From CBDFNN01 sp965250215 (GTDB lineage: Bacteria > Bacteroidota > Rhodothermia > Rhodothermales > DATKEJ01): a stretch of 64,000 nucleotides of DNA. Location: NCBI GenBank assembly GCA_965250215.1, contig CBDFNN010000004.1, forward strand, positions 4,154,001 through 4,218,000, in the 5' to 3' direction. A program made the translations under genes and the position numbers. Shown in pieces: positions 26,652 through 35,196 of this stretch. Below the pieces are notes generated by a model. It searched no databases. It saw only the letters and a list, made by a program, of their open reading frames with translations, and was not told the DNA's origin. Positions within the stretch are counted from its first letter, which is position 1. The number at the start of each line of letters is the position of its first letter.

Positions 26652-27722
26652 ATGCCCGCTCGGTTTTTATTCCTAAGTCTCTCGATAAGTCTTTTTATCG
26701 CATCATGTGACAGCTCTACTGAAAGTGAACTTGATGACCAGCTGAGCTCTTGTGAAATACCTTCTGAACAAATCTTTCAAGGGTGCGATGGAGGCGCTGA
26801 TTGCATCCCTTCTTTGTCTAATCCCCTCTTTGTTGAAGCAGACCGAGTTGACTACCTGACAGACGAAGACAGAGTCCTCGGTCTTCGAATTGGAGAGCAG
26901 GCCTTTGCCATACCTCATAACATTCTTTGGTGGCATGAGATCGTAAACCTGAACGAAGGAAACGAGCAGTTGGCGGTGACCTATTGCCCACTGACGGGAT
27001 CCACCATCGCCTTTGACAGGAAGCCCTTGGGCGGTGTGGAATTTGGCGTCTCCGGGCTCCTGTACAAAACTAATTTGATCATGTATGATCGAAAGAATCC
27101 GCGATCCTTGTGGCCTCAAATGTCCTTATCCTCGAAGTGCGGGGACGCAACAGGAACGCAATTGAACACCTCCGATGTTTTCGAGATGACTTGGGGTGGT
27201 TGGAAAGATCTCCACCCTGGTACCGTGGTTATAGCTGGCGAGACGGGTCATAGTAGAGACTACACCCGATATCCCTATTCCGATTACGAGCGAACAGACA
27301 ACTCTGACATTCTATTTCCATTTGGTATTTTAGATGATCGAAGGTCTCCGAAAGAAAGAGTATTGGGTATCAGGTCTTCCTCCAGAAGCTATGTTTTCCC
27401 ATTTCTTGAACTGGCAAAATCAGGGTCTAATCGTGCCATTGAAATTGAAGTCGATGGAAATAACCTTGCCATTTTTTGGGATGACGACAAGCAAGCCGCC
27501 ATTGCATTCAACACCTTTGTCGAAGGAGTAATTGCTCACTTTGAAGTCGTAGATGGAAAATTTGTGGACACGGCTACTGGAAGTATTTGGAGCGTCGACG
27601 GGCGAGCAATTGAGGGCCCCTTGACCGGCAGCATAATGGAGCAAATGCCCAATAGTTATGTCGCTTTCTGGTTTGCTTGGGCTGCCTTCCACGAAGAAGT
27701 AACTCTATGGGAAGCAAGCTAA
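26652..27722 (+). CDS. DUF3179 domain lipoprotein
   Basis: This 356-aa protein has a lipobox at IASCDSS. The body shows the DUF3179 hallmarks: LGLRIGEQAFAIPHNILWWHEIVN, VTYCPLTGSTIAFDR, GVSGLLYKTNLIMYDR and WPQMSLSSKCG. The pattern of conserved Cys and Trp is visible but the function of the family is not established. The stop overlaps the next gene by 16 nt, so the two are coupled. Confidence 0.88.
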   Translation: MPARFLFLSLSISLFIASCDSSTESELDDQLSSCEIPSEQIFQGCDGGADCIPSLSNPLFVEADRVDYLTDEDRVLGLRIGEQAFAIPHNILWWHEIVNLNEGNEQLAVTYCPLTGSTIAFDRKPLGGVEFGVSGLLYKTNLIMYDRKNPRSLWPQMSLSSKCGDATGTQLNTSDVFEMTWGGWKDLHPGTVVIAGETGHSRDYTRYPYSDYERTDNSDILFPFGILDDRRSPKERVLGIRSSSRSYVFPFLELAKSGSNRAIEIEVDGNNLAIFWDDDKQAAIAFNTFVEGVIAHFEVVDGKFVDTATGSIWSVDGRAIEGPLTGSIMEQMPNSYVAFWFAWAAFHEEVTLWEAS

Positions 27723-28537
27723 GTTCCTCCATCTTTTGCCTGCTAATCTTTGCGTCAACGCTTGAAGCCCAGTGGATAACGCCACCGGGAAAGTCATGGA
27801 TAGACCTGAGCGTATTTCATCAAGATACTAAGAAGCAATTCTGGTTTGACGGCAAGAAGATTCTCATGTTTGAAGAAGGCCATCTTGTAGCGAGCTCGGG
27901 CTATCTTACTGGAAGCTATGGTATCCGAAGAGGCGTCGATGCTTGGATACAACTTCCGCTCATCAGAACTCGCTTTGATGATTTTGCCGACAACAGAGTC
28001 TCAACTGGCATTGGCGATCCTCGTCTTTTCCTTCGAATCGGACCACAACTTTTCTCAGATATCGAGTATCCGATCGCCCTTCGCTTTGGAATAAAAGCCC
28101 CGATCGGGTCCTTCGAAAGGGATGCCGAGATCATTCCCTTGGGAGAAGGACAATTCGATTTTGAAGGCCATTTAGAAGTCGGACACTCCTTTGGAAAGGC
28201 AAATCACTTCACATCCTTGTCACTCGGTTATCGTCATAGGTTGCGCAATACTGAAAGCGGTATCAAACCCGGGGACGAGTTGCTTGTCTTGGCCTCATTT
28301 GGTACGAGCTACGGTTTGTTCTTACTGGACATACTGGCCGAAGCCTTGATCGGTAAGAGTCCCAACATTCATGGATTGCAAATCGAGACAGCAAAACGGA
28401 GACTAGTACACATCACACCGAGAATCGGATATGCTCTTCCCGGAGCCGATTTGAAACTAGGATTGAGATTGCCCCTTGCTGGTCGAAATCTACCGGCGGG
28501 AAGATCACTCTACTTCGGTCTATTCAGAAGATTTTAG
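27707..28537 (+). CDS. Secreted outer-membrane beta-barrel-like protein
   Basis: This 276-aa protein starts at the ATG at 27707, chosen because it gives a clean signal peptide (MGSKLSSSIFCLLIFASTLEAQ). An ATG 30 nt upstream adds a charged stretch. The mature part alternates beta strands (SWIDLSVFHQD, TGSYGIRRGVDAWIQLPLIR, RLFLRIGPQ, LSLGYRHRL) and ends GRSLYFGLFRRF, with a terminal Phe typical of outer-membrane barrels. It resembles the other barrel at 32,674-33,585 in layout (strands such as PLIRTRFDD, then GIGDPRL). It overlaps the DUF3179 gene by 16 nt. Substrate unknown. Confidence 0.65.
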   Translation: MGSKLSSSIFCLLIFASTLEAQWITPPGKSWIDLSVFHQDTKKQFWFDGKKILMFEEGHLVASSGYLTGSYGIRRGVDAWIQLPLIRTRFDDFADNRVSTGIGDPRLFLRIGPQLFSDIEYPIALRFGIKAPIGSFERDAEIIPLGEGQFDFEGHLEVGHSFGKANHFTSLSLGYRHRLRNTESGIKPGDELLVLASFGTSYGLFLLDILAEALIGKSPNIHGLQIETAKRRLVHITPRIGYALPGADLKLGLRLPLAGRNLPAGRSLYFGLFRRF

Positions 28538-28634
28538 CGCACGATTAAACCGATCTCCAAAAAAGCAGACCTGAGCTCAGGCTTGCTAGCATGAGTCATC
28601 TTCGTATATTTTTGAATCAACAATCAATAAGCTC

Positions 28635-29207
28635 ATGATATCTGAATACCAAGAAGAAATGCAGACCGCCTACAAGGAGTTGGAGGAACTACGGTGTAAG
28701 CTAAATGGGCTCAAACGAAAACTCTCAATTGGGGCAGTCGAAAATTATCAATTCGATAATGGGGATAATGCCAAAGTCGGACTTGCAGATTTGTTCGGCG
28801 ACAAAAAGGATCTCATTATTGTTCAGAACATGGGCCAAGGATGCAAATACTGTACGCTCTGGGCTGATGGCTTCAATGGTATAGTACCGCATCTTGAGAA
28901 TCGAGCAGCACTCGCTCTGATTAGCAATGATCCAATATATAAATCTCTTGCGTTCGCAGAGAGTCGGAATTGGACATTTCGAATTCTTTCATCCAAGGAT
29001 ACAAGCTTCAAAGCCGATCTAGGATTTACAAACGAGAATCATGGAACGTCACCAGGTCTCTCCACCTTTAGAAAGAAGGAAGATGGAAGCATTGAACACA
29101 TCGCAAATGACTTCTTTGGTCCGGGCGACAGCTATTGCGCTCAATGGCATATGCTTGACCTTCTAGCTGATGGTCAAAATGGATGGGCTCCGGAATACAG
29201 CTATTGA
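28635..29207 (+). CDS. DUF899-family thioredoxin-like protein
   Basis: This 190-aa cytoplasmic protein begins with a helical N-terminus (residues 1-35). The thioredoxin-like core follows, with QGCKYCTLWADGFNG near residue 75, the CxxC of DUF899 proteins. A SNDPIYKSLAFAESRNWTFRILSS segment and a C-terminal FFGPGDSYCAQWHMLDLL complete the match. The family is predicted to be redox-active but its substrate is not known. The gene stands alone and converges on the nucleotidase gene. Confidence 0.82.
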   Translation: MISEYQEEMQTAYKELEELRCKLNGLKRKLSIGAVENYQFDNGDNAKVGLADLFGDKKDLIIVQNMGQGCKYCTLWADGFNGIVPHLENRAALALISNDPIYKSLAFAESRNWTFRILSSKDTSFKADLGFTNENHGTSPGLSTFRKKEDGSIEHIANDFFGPGDSYCAQWHMLDLLADGQNGWAPEYSY

Positions 29208-29217
29208 ACTGACTCTT

Positions 29218-30750
29218 CTATTGTCCACCATTTTTTAGATAGTGGATAAAGGCTGCCCGTATATCATTTCGAAGATCGTCTTTATCGTCCTCGTCCGCTT
29301 CAAACACTTCTTTAATGCCAGGATTGTCTTTGGTGAAATAGTCCAGATTTGCTTCGAATCCCGAAAGTAGAAAATCTGTCACAACAACTCTATAGACAAC
29401 ACTCGGATCGATCTTCGATCCCGCTAGACTAAAGCCATCGCCGCTTCTTTCTATTTTGTCCCACTGAAGAAATCCACCGCTTCCGGAATTTGACCAGCCC
29501 GTCTCAAGTACTTTGTTTAAAAGTTCGCCACTAATATTAACTTCTGTAAGCGCCCCTCCGAAAGGAAGCGTTCGCATCACATCATATTGGGTATAGTTGC
29601 CTTCTAAAGTGTCGTCAACTCGGATGGAGCCCGCATTGAATATTGCGGCCTGACTCTCCGGTGTCGCAGCTGACATGGATCTCGCAAGAAGTTGACCAAA
29701 GGGTGCAGGCTTGAATCGCAAAACCGTCTCGGTCGCATCCATTGGTGTAGAGAATTCCGAGACGATCTCTTCCGGTACGAAACCCATTTCGGCAAAAGCT
29801 CGATCCGCAATCGCGTTCCACTTCTCGGCAAGAGCAGCCGTTTTGGTTTCCGAAGCGATCGTTTCGTCGACGTCAACAAGATTGGATTTGATATCAAGTT
29901 CATTTGTCCGAGTATTAAAAGCGAGCCGATGAACATAAACCGTTTTGGCATTTGCATCGGCTTTTGCAACAGGGGTACCATTGACATCATGCATCATATT
30001 GTTGTGCTCATGTCCTCCCATGATGAGGTCGATTTTTGGGAAAGTTTTTGCCAGCTTCAAGTCGTCATCAATGGCAAGGTGAGTTAGCGCCACTATGATA
30101 TCGACTTGATCATCCAAGGCTTCGATTGCTAAGCCCACAGACTCAAATACATCGTCGTAGTGGACATAGCTAGCTTTATTCTGAGCTAGGCAAGCCGATA
30201 CAATCCCAATCTTTCTGTCGCTTCCAGGAATCTCGATGATCCTATAGGACTCAATATCCTTTCCCTTTTGTGCGAAGGCGACATTTCCCTTCTCAGTAGC
30301 ATTCCAAATATTTCCTCCAATCCAAGTAAAGTTGGACTCATCAATTCTCGACTGAAGCTCGTCTTGCTTGAGATCGAATTCATGATTTCCGAAAGCCACC
30401 AAATCCATCCCTAGAGCGTTTAGCATCTCGATCATATGTCGGCCTTTTATTCGCTCGCCATCCAACTTGAGTGTCGCAATCAAAGACGGATTTACAAAAT
30501 CACCAGCCATGACCGTGTAGGTATTTGGGTCCTCGCCTAAGAGCCTCTTCCGAATCGAAGCTACTCTTGCCAATCCACCTACTTTCCCATTTTCTAGTGG
30601 AGAGATTTCGTAAACGTCATTCAACTGAAGGAAAGTGAAATTGACGATCTCGTCTTTTACTTCTTCCTGCATCATCGCGGGTTTAGAACTCGAGCAAGAA
30701 ATGAAGACAGAACTGAGTAGGAGAAGGGAGAGAATCTTGATTGATTTCAT
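29218..30750 (-). CDS. 5'-nucleotidase/UshA-family metallophosphoesterase lipoprotein
   Basis: This 510-aa protein starts at the ATG at 30750, chosen because the lipoprotein signal MKSIKILSLLLLSSVFISC begins there; an earlier start would place 19 irrelevant residues in front. The metal-binding motifs run in order: FLQLNDVYEI (Asp; the usual His is Tyr), MAGDFVNPS, FGNHEFD, ALTHLAIDDD and MGGHEHNNM. The C-terminal nucleotide-binding domain has FNAGSIRVDD and GGALTEVNISG. It would act in the periplasm or at the outer membrane on nucleotides or related phosphate esters. The 7-bp repeat tract lies just upstream of its start. Confidence 0.88.
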   Translation of the reverse strand: MKSIKILSLLLLSSVFISCSSSKPAMMQEEVKDEIVNFTFLQLNDVYEISPLENGKVGGLARVASIRKRLLGEDPNTYTVMAGDFVNPSLIATLKLDGERIKGRHMIEMLNALGMDLVAFGNHEFDLKQDELQSRIDESNFTWIGGNIWNATEKGNVAFAQKGKDIESYRIIEIPGSDRKIGIVSACLAQNKASYVHYDDVFESVGLAIEALDDQVDIIVALTHLAIDDDLKLAKTFPKIDLIMGGHEHNNMMHDVNGTPVAKADANAKTVYVHRLAFNTRTNELDIKSNLVDVDETIASETKTAALAEKWNAIADRAFAEMGFVPEEIVSEFSTPMDATETVLRFKPAPFGQLLARSMSAATPESQAAIFNAGSIRVDDTLEGNYTQYDVMRTLPFGGALTEVNISGELLNKVLETGWSNSGSGGFLQWDKIERSGDGFSLAGSKIDPSVVYRVVVTDFLLSGFEANLDYFTKDNPGIKEVFEADEDDKDDLRNDIRAAFIHYLKNGGQ

Positions 30751-30760
30751 GAGACTGATT

Positions 30761-30788
30761 CGGGTTACAGGTGTCGGGTAATGGGTTC
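30761..30788. repeat. Heptad repeat tract A (cgggtta-type)
   Basis: Four consecutive 7-nt words, CGGGTTA, CAGGTGT, CGGGTAA and TGGGTTC, run without gaps from 30761 to 30788, just upstream of the nucleotidase start. On the opposite strand they read GAACCCA, TTACCCG, ACACCTG, TAACCCG, close to the AACC-type words near ftsZ. Confidence 0.55.
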
Positions 30789-30904
30789 GTGCCATCTCAC
30801 TAGGCACGGTGCTCGAAGGAAAGATAGGAATTCAGTCGATGATGGTGAGTCAATATCATTCCTAACTTAATAGATACCCTTTGAAAAGTTGACGGGAGGG
30901 GATG

Positions 30905-30950
30905 GTGTTCCGTGTTCCGTGTTCCCTGTGCTCCTGTGCCCCTGTGCCCC
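30905..30950. repeat. Heptad repeat tract B (gtgttcc-type)
   Basis: Three exact GTGTTCC copies (30905-30925) are followed by three 8-nt words (CTGTGCTC, CTGTGCCC, CTGTGCCC, 30926-30949). The tract lies between the nucleotidase and cytochrome genes, which are both on the minus strand. The switch from a 7- to an 8-nt unit with a retained TGT core suggests growth by slippage plus point change. Confidence 0.8.
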
Positions 30951-30974
30951 AATCTTCTTCTCTCCAGCCCCCCC

Positions 30975-31550
30975 TTACAACCCTTCTATATAATCTCTCA
31001 TTAAAGCAATCTGCTGATCATCGATTTGTTGGACCGTGTAAGACGGCATGGTATCTGGTCCTTCCCGTACCGCCTCGATCCAATCGTCTAGATCTTCCCC
31101 TCGAATATTGTCTCCCAGAGAGGTCCCTTCTCCTCTCGCACCGTGGCATCGTTGGCAGTAGAAAGTGAAGAATTCCTGGCCAGTGGTCAGGTTTGGAAAT
31201 TCTTGATTGGCAAGAAATATTTCGATCGATTCGATGGTTTGGTCTGTGAAATGAGGAAAGGCTGGCATCGATCTTAGGCCCTTCCTAACTACACCAGTTG
31301 TATTTTCAAATCCGGCTATAGAGAATTCGAAAAGAGAAGTACCTTCGGCATTTGCTCCGTGACAACGCTCACATGACTCACGGTATTTCATCTCTCCAAC
31401 AGTCAGATTCACCTCTGTGTTGTCATCCACAAGTCCTGCTCCCTTGCCTCCGCCCAAACCAGGAGGACCGGGATTTGGGTCTAATAATTCGCACCCAACA
31501 GAAAGAATTCCTGCGGCAAGAAATACGAAAAATAGCTGGCGTCCGATCAT
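30975..31550 (-). CDS. Diheme c-type cytochrome lipoprotein
   Basis: This 191-aa protein has a lipobox at LSVGCELL and two haem-c motifs, CERCHGANAEGTS (near residue 60) and CQRCHGARGEGTS (near 133). Each is followed by a cytochrome-c-like fold with a distal Met (RSMPAFPHF; DTMPSYTV), which makes it a tandem class I cytochrome. Its ATG overlaps the stop of the molybdopterin oxidoreductase by 4 nt, so it is very likely the electron acceptor of that enzyme (a SorB-like role). Anchored by lipid, it would pass electrons to the respiratory chain. Confidence 0.9.
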   Translation of the reverse strand: MIGRQLFFVFLAAGILSVGCELLDPNPGPPGLGGGKGAGLVDDNTEVNLTVGEMKYRESCERCHGANAEGTSLFEFSIAGFENTTGVVRKGLRSMPAFPHFTDQTIESIEIFLANQEFPNLTTGQEFFTFYCQRCHGARGEGTSLGDNIRGEDLDDWIEAVREGPDTMPSYTVQQIDDQQIALMRDYIEGL

Positions 31551-32674
31551 ACTACTGTAATTTGAATTTCTCCTTTTGCATTGATGCCATCAGAGATTTC
31601 AGTGTCTGTCTGCGGTTGTTCGTTCCCATTGCGATCTAAAGCCGTAATTCGGATTGTGTAATTTCCTGGAGCAGCATCCCAGTTTAGGCGCCACTTGACC
31701 CAGACATTGTCGTAGGGAAACACTTCTCCATCATTGAGTTGAGCGAAGTCCGAGAGCAAGCTATCCTCTTGGGTAATCTCCGAGAAGGGAATGATTTCCG
31801 CGCTGTGGATTACACCATCGATATTCAATTCTACCGCCGCCACAGGACCTCCTCCTGTTGTCGCAAATCCTTGGAATTGAAAACTACCAGCCGATATCTC
31901 ACTCCTGTTAATGGGATTTGTGATTCTACTGCTCAGCTTCATAACTCCCTCATCGAAAAAGCCGGCATCTTGGTAGGTTCCAAAGTCTGTGTCCGCTGAG
32001 ACGGCCTCCACCCGCTCCAACCACTTAACGTTCTTATAGCCGAAGGTCTCGTAAACTATTAAACGCACCGGTCCACCAAACTTTTGAGGCAATTCCTGAC
32101 CATTCATATGGGTTACAAGAATTGGCTCCAAAAAGGGATTTGTAGACCTGTTGTACACTCGATCCAAGGTCATATTATTGGTGAATCGATCCGCCCCATA
32201 AAGGCGAAGTCTCTTGCTGGCGACCTGATCGACTCCAGCACGATCGAGAAAAGTCCTCAATGGAACGCCTTTCCATATGGCCGTCCCAATTAAACCTTGC
32301 AAATCGTTCGAGTCTATGACGCATCGCATAGTCTTCAGTAGATCTATGTAATTTCCCGAGGCAATTTCTGACTCCAGATCCGAATAACGAATCGTCGTTG
32401 CTGAATTGACCAGACCATCTATGGTCAAACTCCAATCCGCCTTCGAGATTATTGGCCTTTGCCAATTGGCGATAGAAACCTCCGCACCGATCTTCTCAAA
32501 AAAGCTCGATACCGGTGTTAAGAAAGGAATCTCTGTTCCCAATGTGATGGGTTCCACCAAAATGGAATCACATCCAGCAAGAGGAAGAAGACTTACTCCG
32601 AGGATACTTGCGCCTGTCGACTGAAGAAAATTTCTCCTGCTCCAGGATTCGATTTGATTGTTTTCCTTACTCAC
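31547..32674 (-). CDS. Molybdopterin oxidoreductase, sulfite oxidase/SorA-like
   Basis: This 375-aa protein from a GTG start has a twin-arginine signal, SRRNFLQSTGASILGVS, followed by a Cys (PLAGCDS). It is therefore exported folded with its cofactor and perhaps lipid-anchored. The Mo-binding domain spans about residues 65-245: LKTMRCVIDSND holds the Cys that would ligate Mo, then GTAIWKGVPLRTFLDRAGV, MNGQELPQKFGGPVRLIV and GYKNVKWLERVEAV. The C-terminal about 120 residues form the Ig-like dimerisation domain (GFATTGGGPVAAVELNID). Sulfite is the best guess for substrate because a cytochrome c is coupled downstream. It overlaps the outer-membrane gene by 3 nt (TAGTG). Confidence 0.87.
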   Translation of the reverse strand: MSKENNQIESWSRRNFLQSTGASILGVSLLPLAGCDSILVEPITLGTEIPFLTPVSSFFEKIGAEVSIANWQRPIISKADWSLTIDGLVNSATTIRYSDLESEIASGNYIDLLKTMRCVIDSNDLQGLIGTAIWKGVPLRTFLDRAGVDQVASKRLRLYGADRFTNNMTLDRVYNRSTNPFLEPILVTHMNGQELPQKFGGPVRLIVYETFGYKNVKWLERVEAVSADTDFGTYQDAGFFDEGVMKLSSRITNPINRSEISAGSFQFQGFATTGGGPVAAVELNIDGVIHSAEIIPFSEITQEDSLLSDFAQLNDGEVFPYDNVWVKWRLNWDAAPGNYTIRITALDRNGNEQPQTDTEISDGINAKGEIQITVV

Positions 32675-33585
32675 TAGAATTGAAAGTCGATTCCTAGAAA
32701 AATGTCCACTGACTTAACTGTATTTCGCCCATACGCTGTCCAAAATACCTGACCAGACAGACCCATATTCTTTGTTATTTCCGAACGTAGGCCAGCTCCA
32801 GTTTTGATGTAGCGCTGTTCAGCTGGAATCGGATTTGTCACACTAAAGCCCGTCACAGGTTTTGTTGTTGACCAGGTGCCTGAAAATAGTAATTGGAGCA
32901 AGTGACGCTTAGCTATCGTGTAGCCAGTTTCGGCCGAAAAAAACAACTCGTCGCTGAAGTCAGGTTGATTGTCATTGAAGCATCCTATGCTGCTACCCTC
33001 TTGACAAGGAATAGCTTTAGAAAGTCCGAAAGAAGAGCTACGATATTTGTATCCCAGCCCGGCTTGCCCGTAAGCCGGAGCAGGATAAAAGCTACGGCCA
33101 TAATTTAGTCCCAAGCCGACATCCACCTGCCCAGCACCTACACTCGGAGTATAATTTCTGTGATATCCAGCGGGGAGAGCTCCCGACAAATTGATTGATA
33201 GCGTGTTGGCAGAATTGTCCCATCCAATGAGGCCATTGAGATTGTGCCGGATTCCCAGATTGATACTTCCTAAGCCTGCAGCTTTATACTTGAATGAAGC
33301 ATCGCGAATAATGACTCTCTTGTATGGGAGGGTTGCGACGAAGGTAATTCTGTCCGTGAGTCCATATTCCGTATAGAGATAAAGACTCCGGTCAAAAAAA
33401 GCATTCTCTGTGACATTGTCAGCATAGTCTTTGACGGTGCCATCGAAGGAATATTGCTCGGAGGCGCTGGCCGCTCCGTAGGAGAGTTTGGTATAGCTTG
33501 AACCTTTGCTTCTAGTCCAAGCTTGGCCGAATAGATTCGATGACGAAAAAACGAAGAGAAACACTACACAAATGCCACGGCCCAT
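32674..33585 (-). CDS. Secreted outer-membrane beta-barrel-like protein linked to the Mo enzyme
   Basis: This 303-aa protein starts at the ATG at 33585, chosen because it yields a signal peptide (MGRGICVVFLFVFSSSNLFGQ); a start 129 nt upstream would overlap the pepP gene with non-signal sequence. The mature part has alternating strands (YTEYGLTDRITFVATLPYKRV, LGSINLGIRHNL, AGQVDVGLGLNYGRSF) and ends DIFLGIDFQF with a terminal Phe, as outer-membrane barrels do. The stop overlaps the Mo enzyme start by 3 nt. A role in substrate access or surface placement of the oxidase is inferred from this. Confidence 0.65.
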   Translation of the reverse strand: MGRGICVVFLFVFSSSNLFGQAWTRSKGSSYTKLSYGAASASEQYSFDGTVKDYADNVTENAFFDRSLYLYTEYGLTDRITFVATLPYKRVIIRDASFKYKAAGLGSINLGIRHNLNGLIGWDNSANTLSINLSGALPAGYHRNYTPSVGAGQVDVGLGLNYGRSFYPAPAYGQAGLGYKYRSSSFGLSKAIPCQEGSSIGCFNDNQPDFSDELFFSAETGYTIAKRHLLQLLFSGTWSTTKPVTGFSVTNPIPAEQRYIKTGAGLRSEITKNMGLSGQVFWTAYGRNTVKSVDIFLGIDFQF

Positions 33586-33652
33586 AAAATGTCTCGAATA
33601 CCTGTTTGAGTTGGAAGGATCAGTAAGAATGCCGTGGCTAGAACCAGCTAGG

Positions 33653-35059
33653 TCACTTTGAGACACCGACAAGATTCTCAACCTCTTCCACCTCCTTCGG
33701 AATAGCAGGACCAAGTACGCGTGAACCTGAATCTGTAATGAGGATGTCGTCCTCTATTCGAATACCTCCAAATCCTTTCATCGCGTTTACTTTCCCGAAG
33801 TTGATAAACTCATTCATTTCTCCAGTCGACTCCCACTCATCGATCAAAGCAGGGATAAAGTAAATGCCAGGTTCGACCGTAATCACAAACCCTGCTTCCA
33901 ACTTTCGTCCAAGCCGGAGATATCTCAATCCGAACTGTTCGCTACGATGGAATTCATCGTTGTAACCTACAAGATCTTCTCCCAGACCTTCCATATCGTG
34001 AACATCTAGGCCCATCATATGACCTAGACCGTGAGGGAAAAAGAGGGCATGTGCACCGGCTGCAATCGAGGCATCAATGTCCCCTTTCATTAAATCCAGA
34101 TCTTGCAATCCTTGAGTAATGACGCGCGCCGCACCAAGATGGACATCGTGGTAAGCGACTCCCGGTTTGCAAGCCTCTATGGCCTCATTCAATGCTCGCA
34201 AGACTATCTCGTAGATGGCCTTTTGTGATTCAGAAAACTTCCCACTAACTGGGATGGTTCGAGTTACATCGGAGGCGTAGTTAGAAAACACCTCAGCTCC
34301 AGCGTCACAAACCACGATGTCACCATTCCGCATCATGTTGCCGTGGTAGTGGTTGTGAAGCGTTTCTCCATGAATGGAGAAGATGATCGGGAAGGAAGGA
34401 TTCTTACCCATACCTCGTGCGACGCCCTCAATCTTTCCGACTATTTCATTCTCGATTATCCCAGATTTCATCTCTCGCATAGCGGTTGTATGCATGTGAT
34501 AAGCTACTTCCATCGCCTTCTCTATTTCGACAATTTCTTCCTCTGTCTTGATCGATCGTTGGTCAATCACCGCCCTTGTCAGCTCCAAGGAAGCATGATC
34601 GTTAAGCGTGGCGACTGGAAGACTAAAACTCTCCGCCAGTTCGATCATAAGATCGTGTCGATACTGAGCTAGAAAATGAACCGGTCTTCCCAGAGCACGA
34701 GCTTGCTTGACAACAGCCGATAGACTTCCGCGAGATCGATACTCTGGTATTTCAACTAAAGCACAAAGGTCTTGGACGCTTGGTTGCGGACCCATCCACA
34801 CAATGTCTGCCACACTAAAATCGTCACCAAAGAGAAATGACTCCCCAGAATCCACGTCAAGTACAGCTGCAAAGTTTGGTCGGTCTATACCGAAATAATA
34901 CAGAAAGCTCGAGTCCTGTCGGAATCCATACCAGTTGTCTGGATAGTTCATCGGGCTCTCATTGTTGCCAGTAAAGACAACCAGTCCTTTATTCAATTTT
35001 GAAGCTAGTGCGCCTCTTCTTGATGAGTAGGTCGATGCTACGAAGGGAGGATTATTCAC
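33653..35059 (-). CDS. pepP: Xaa-Pro aminopeptidase (M24B)
   Basis: This 468-aa protein from a GTG start removes N-terminal residues next to proline. The N-terminal creatinase-like domain (1-180) includes NWYGFRQDSSFLYYFGID. The pita-bread catalytic domain supplies the five metal ligands: VVCDAGAEVFSNYASDVTRT (two Asp), HGLGHMMGLDVHD (His), TVEPGIYFIP (Glu) and GIRIEDDILIT (Glu). Length is typical. It is the first gene of the strand run that includes the outer-membrane and Mo-enzyme genes, 67 nt upstream of them. Confidence 0.93.
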   Translation of the reverse strand: MNNPPFVASTYSSRRGALASKLNKGLVVFTGNNESPMNYPDNWYGFRQDSSFLYYFGIDRPNFAAVLDVDSGESFLFGDDFSVADIVWMGPQPSVQDLCALVEIPEYRSRGSLSAVVKQARALGRPVHFLAQYRHDLMIELAESFSLPVATLNDHASLELTRAVIDQRSIKTEEEIVEIEKAMEVAYHMHTTAMREMKSGIIENEIVGKIEGVARGMGKNPSFPIIFSIHGETLHNHYHGNMMRNGDIVVCDAGAEVFSNYASDVTRTIPVSGKFSESQKAIYEIVLRALNEAIEACKPGVAYHDVHLGAARVITQGLQDLDLMKGDIDASIAAGAHALFFPHGLGHMMGLDVHDMEGLGEDLVGYNDEFHRSEQFGLRYLRLGRKLEAGFVITVEPGIYFIPALIDEWESTGEMNEFINFGKVNAMKGFGGIRIEDDILITDSGSRVLGPAIPKEVEEVENLVGVSK

Positions 35060-35196
35060 GCCTGGTCTGTTAAAATTGATTAAGGCTTAGCTAACAAGCC
35101 TAAAAACTCTAGATGGGTCGACAGAGTCAAGTCCCGAAACAGAGAACTTCCCTGAGTATGAACGGCTAATCTATGCGTTCCTATTCTGAGGCGAGC

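Noticed and set aside
28566..28589. Palindrome CCTGAGCTCAGG after the outer-membrane gene as a terminator
   Set aside because: A near-perfect 24-nt palindrome exists but no T-run follows, and a function could not be supported.
30905..30950. CRISPR array or VNTR marker
   Set aside because: Units are 7-8 nt with no spacers, so it is not a CRISPR. It belongs to the heptad family.
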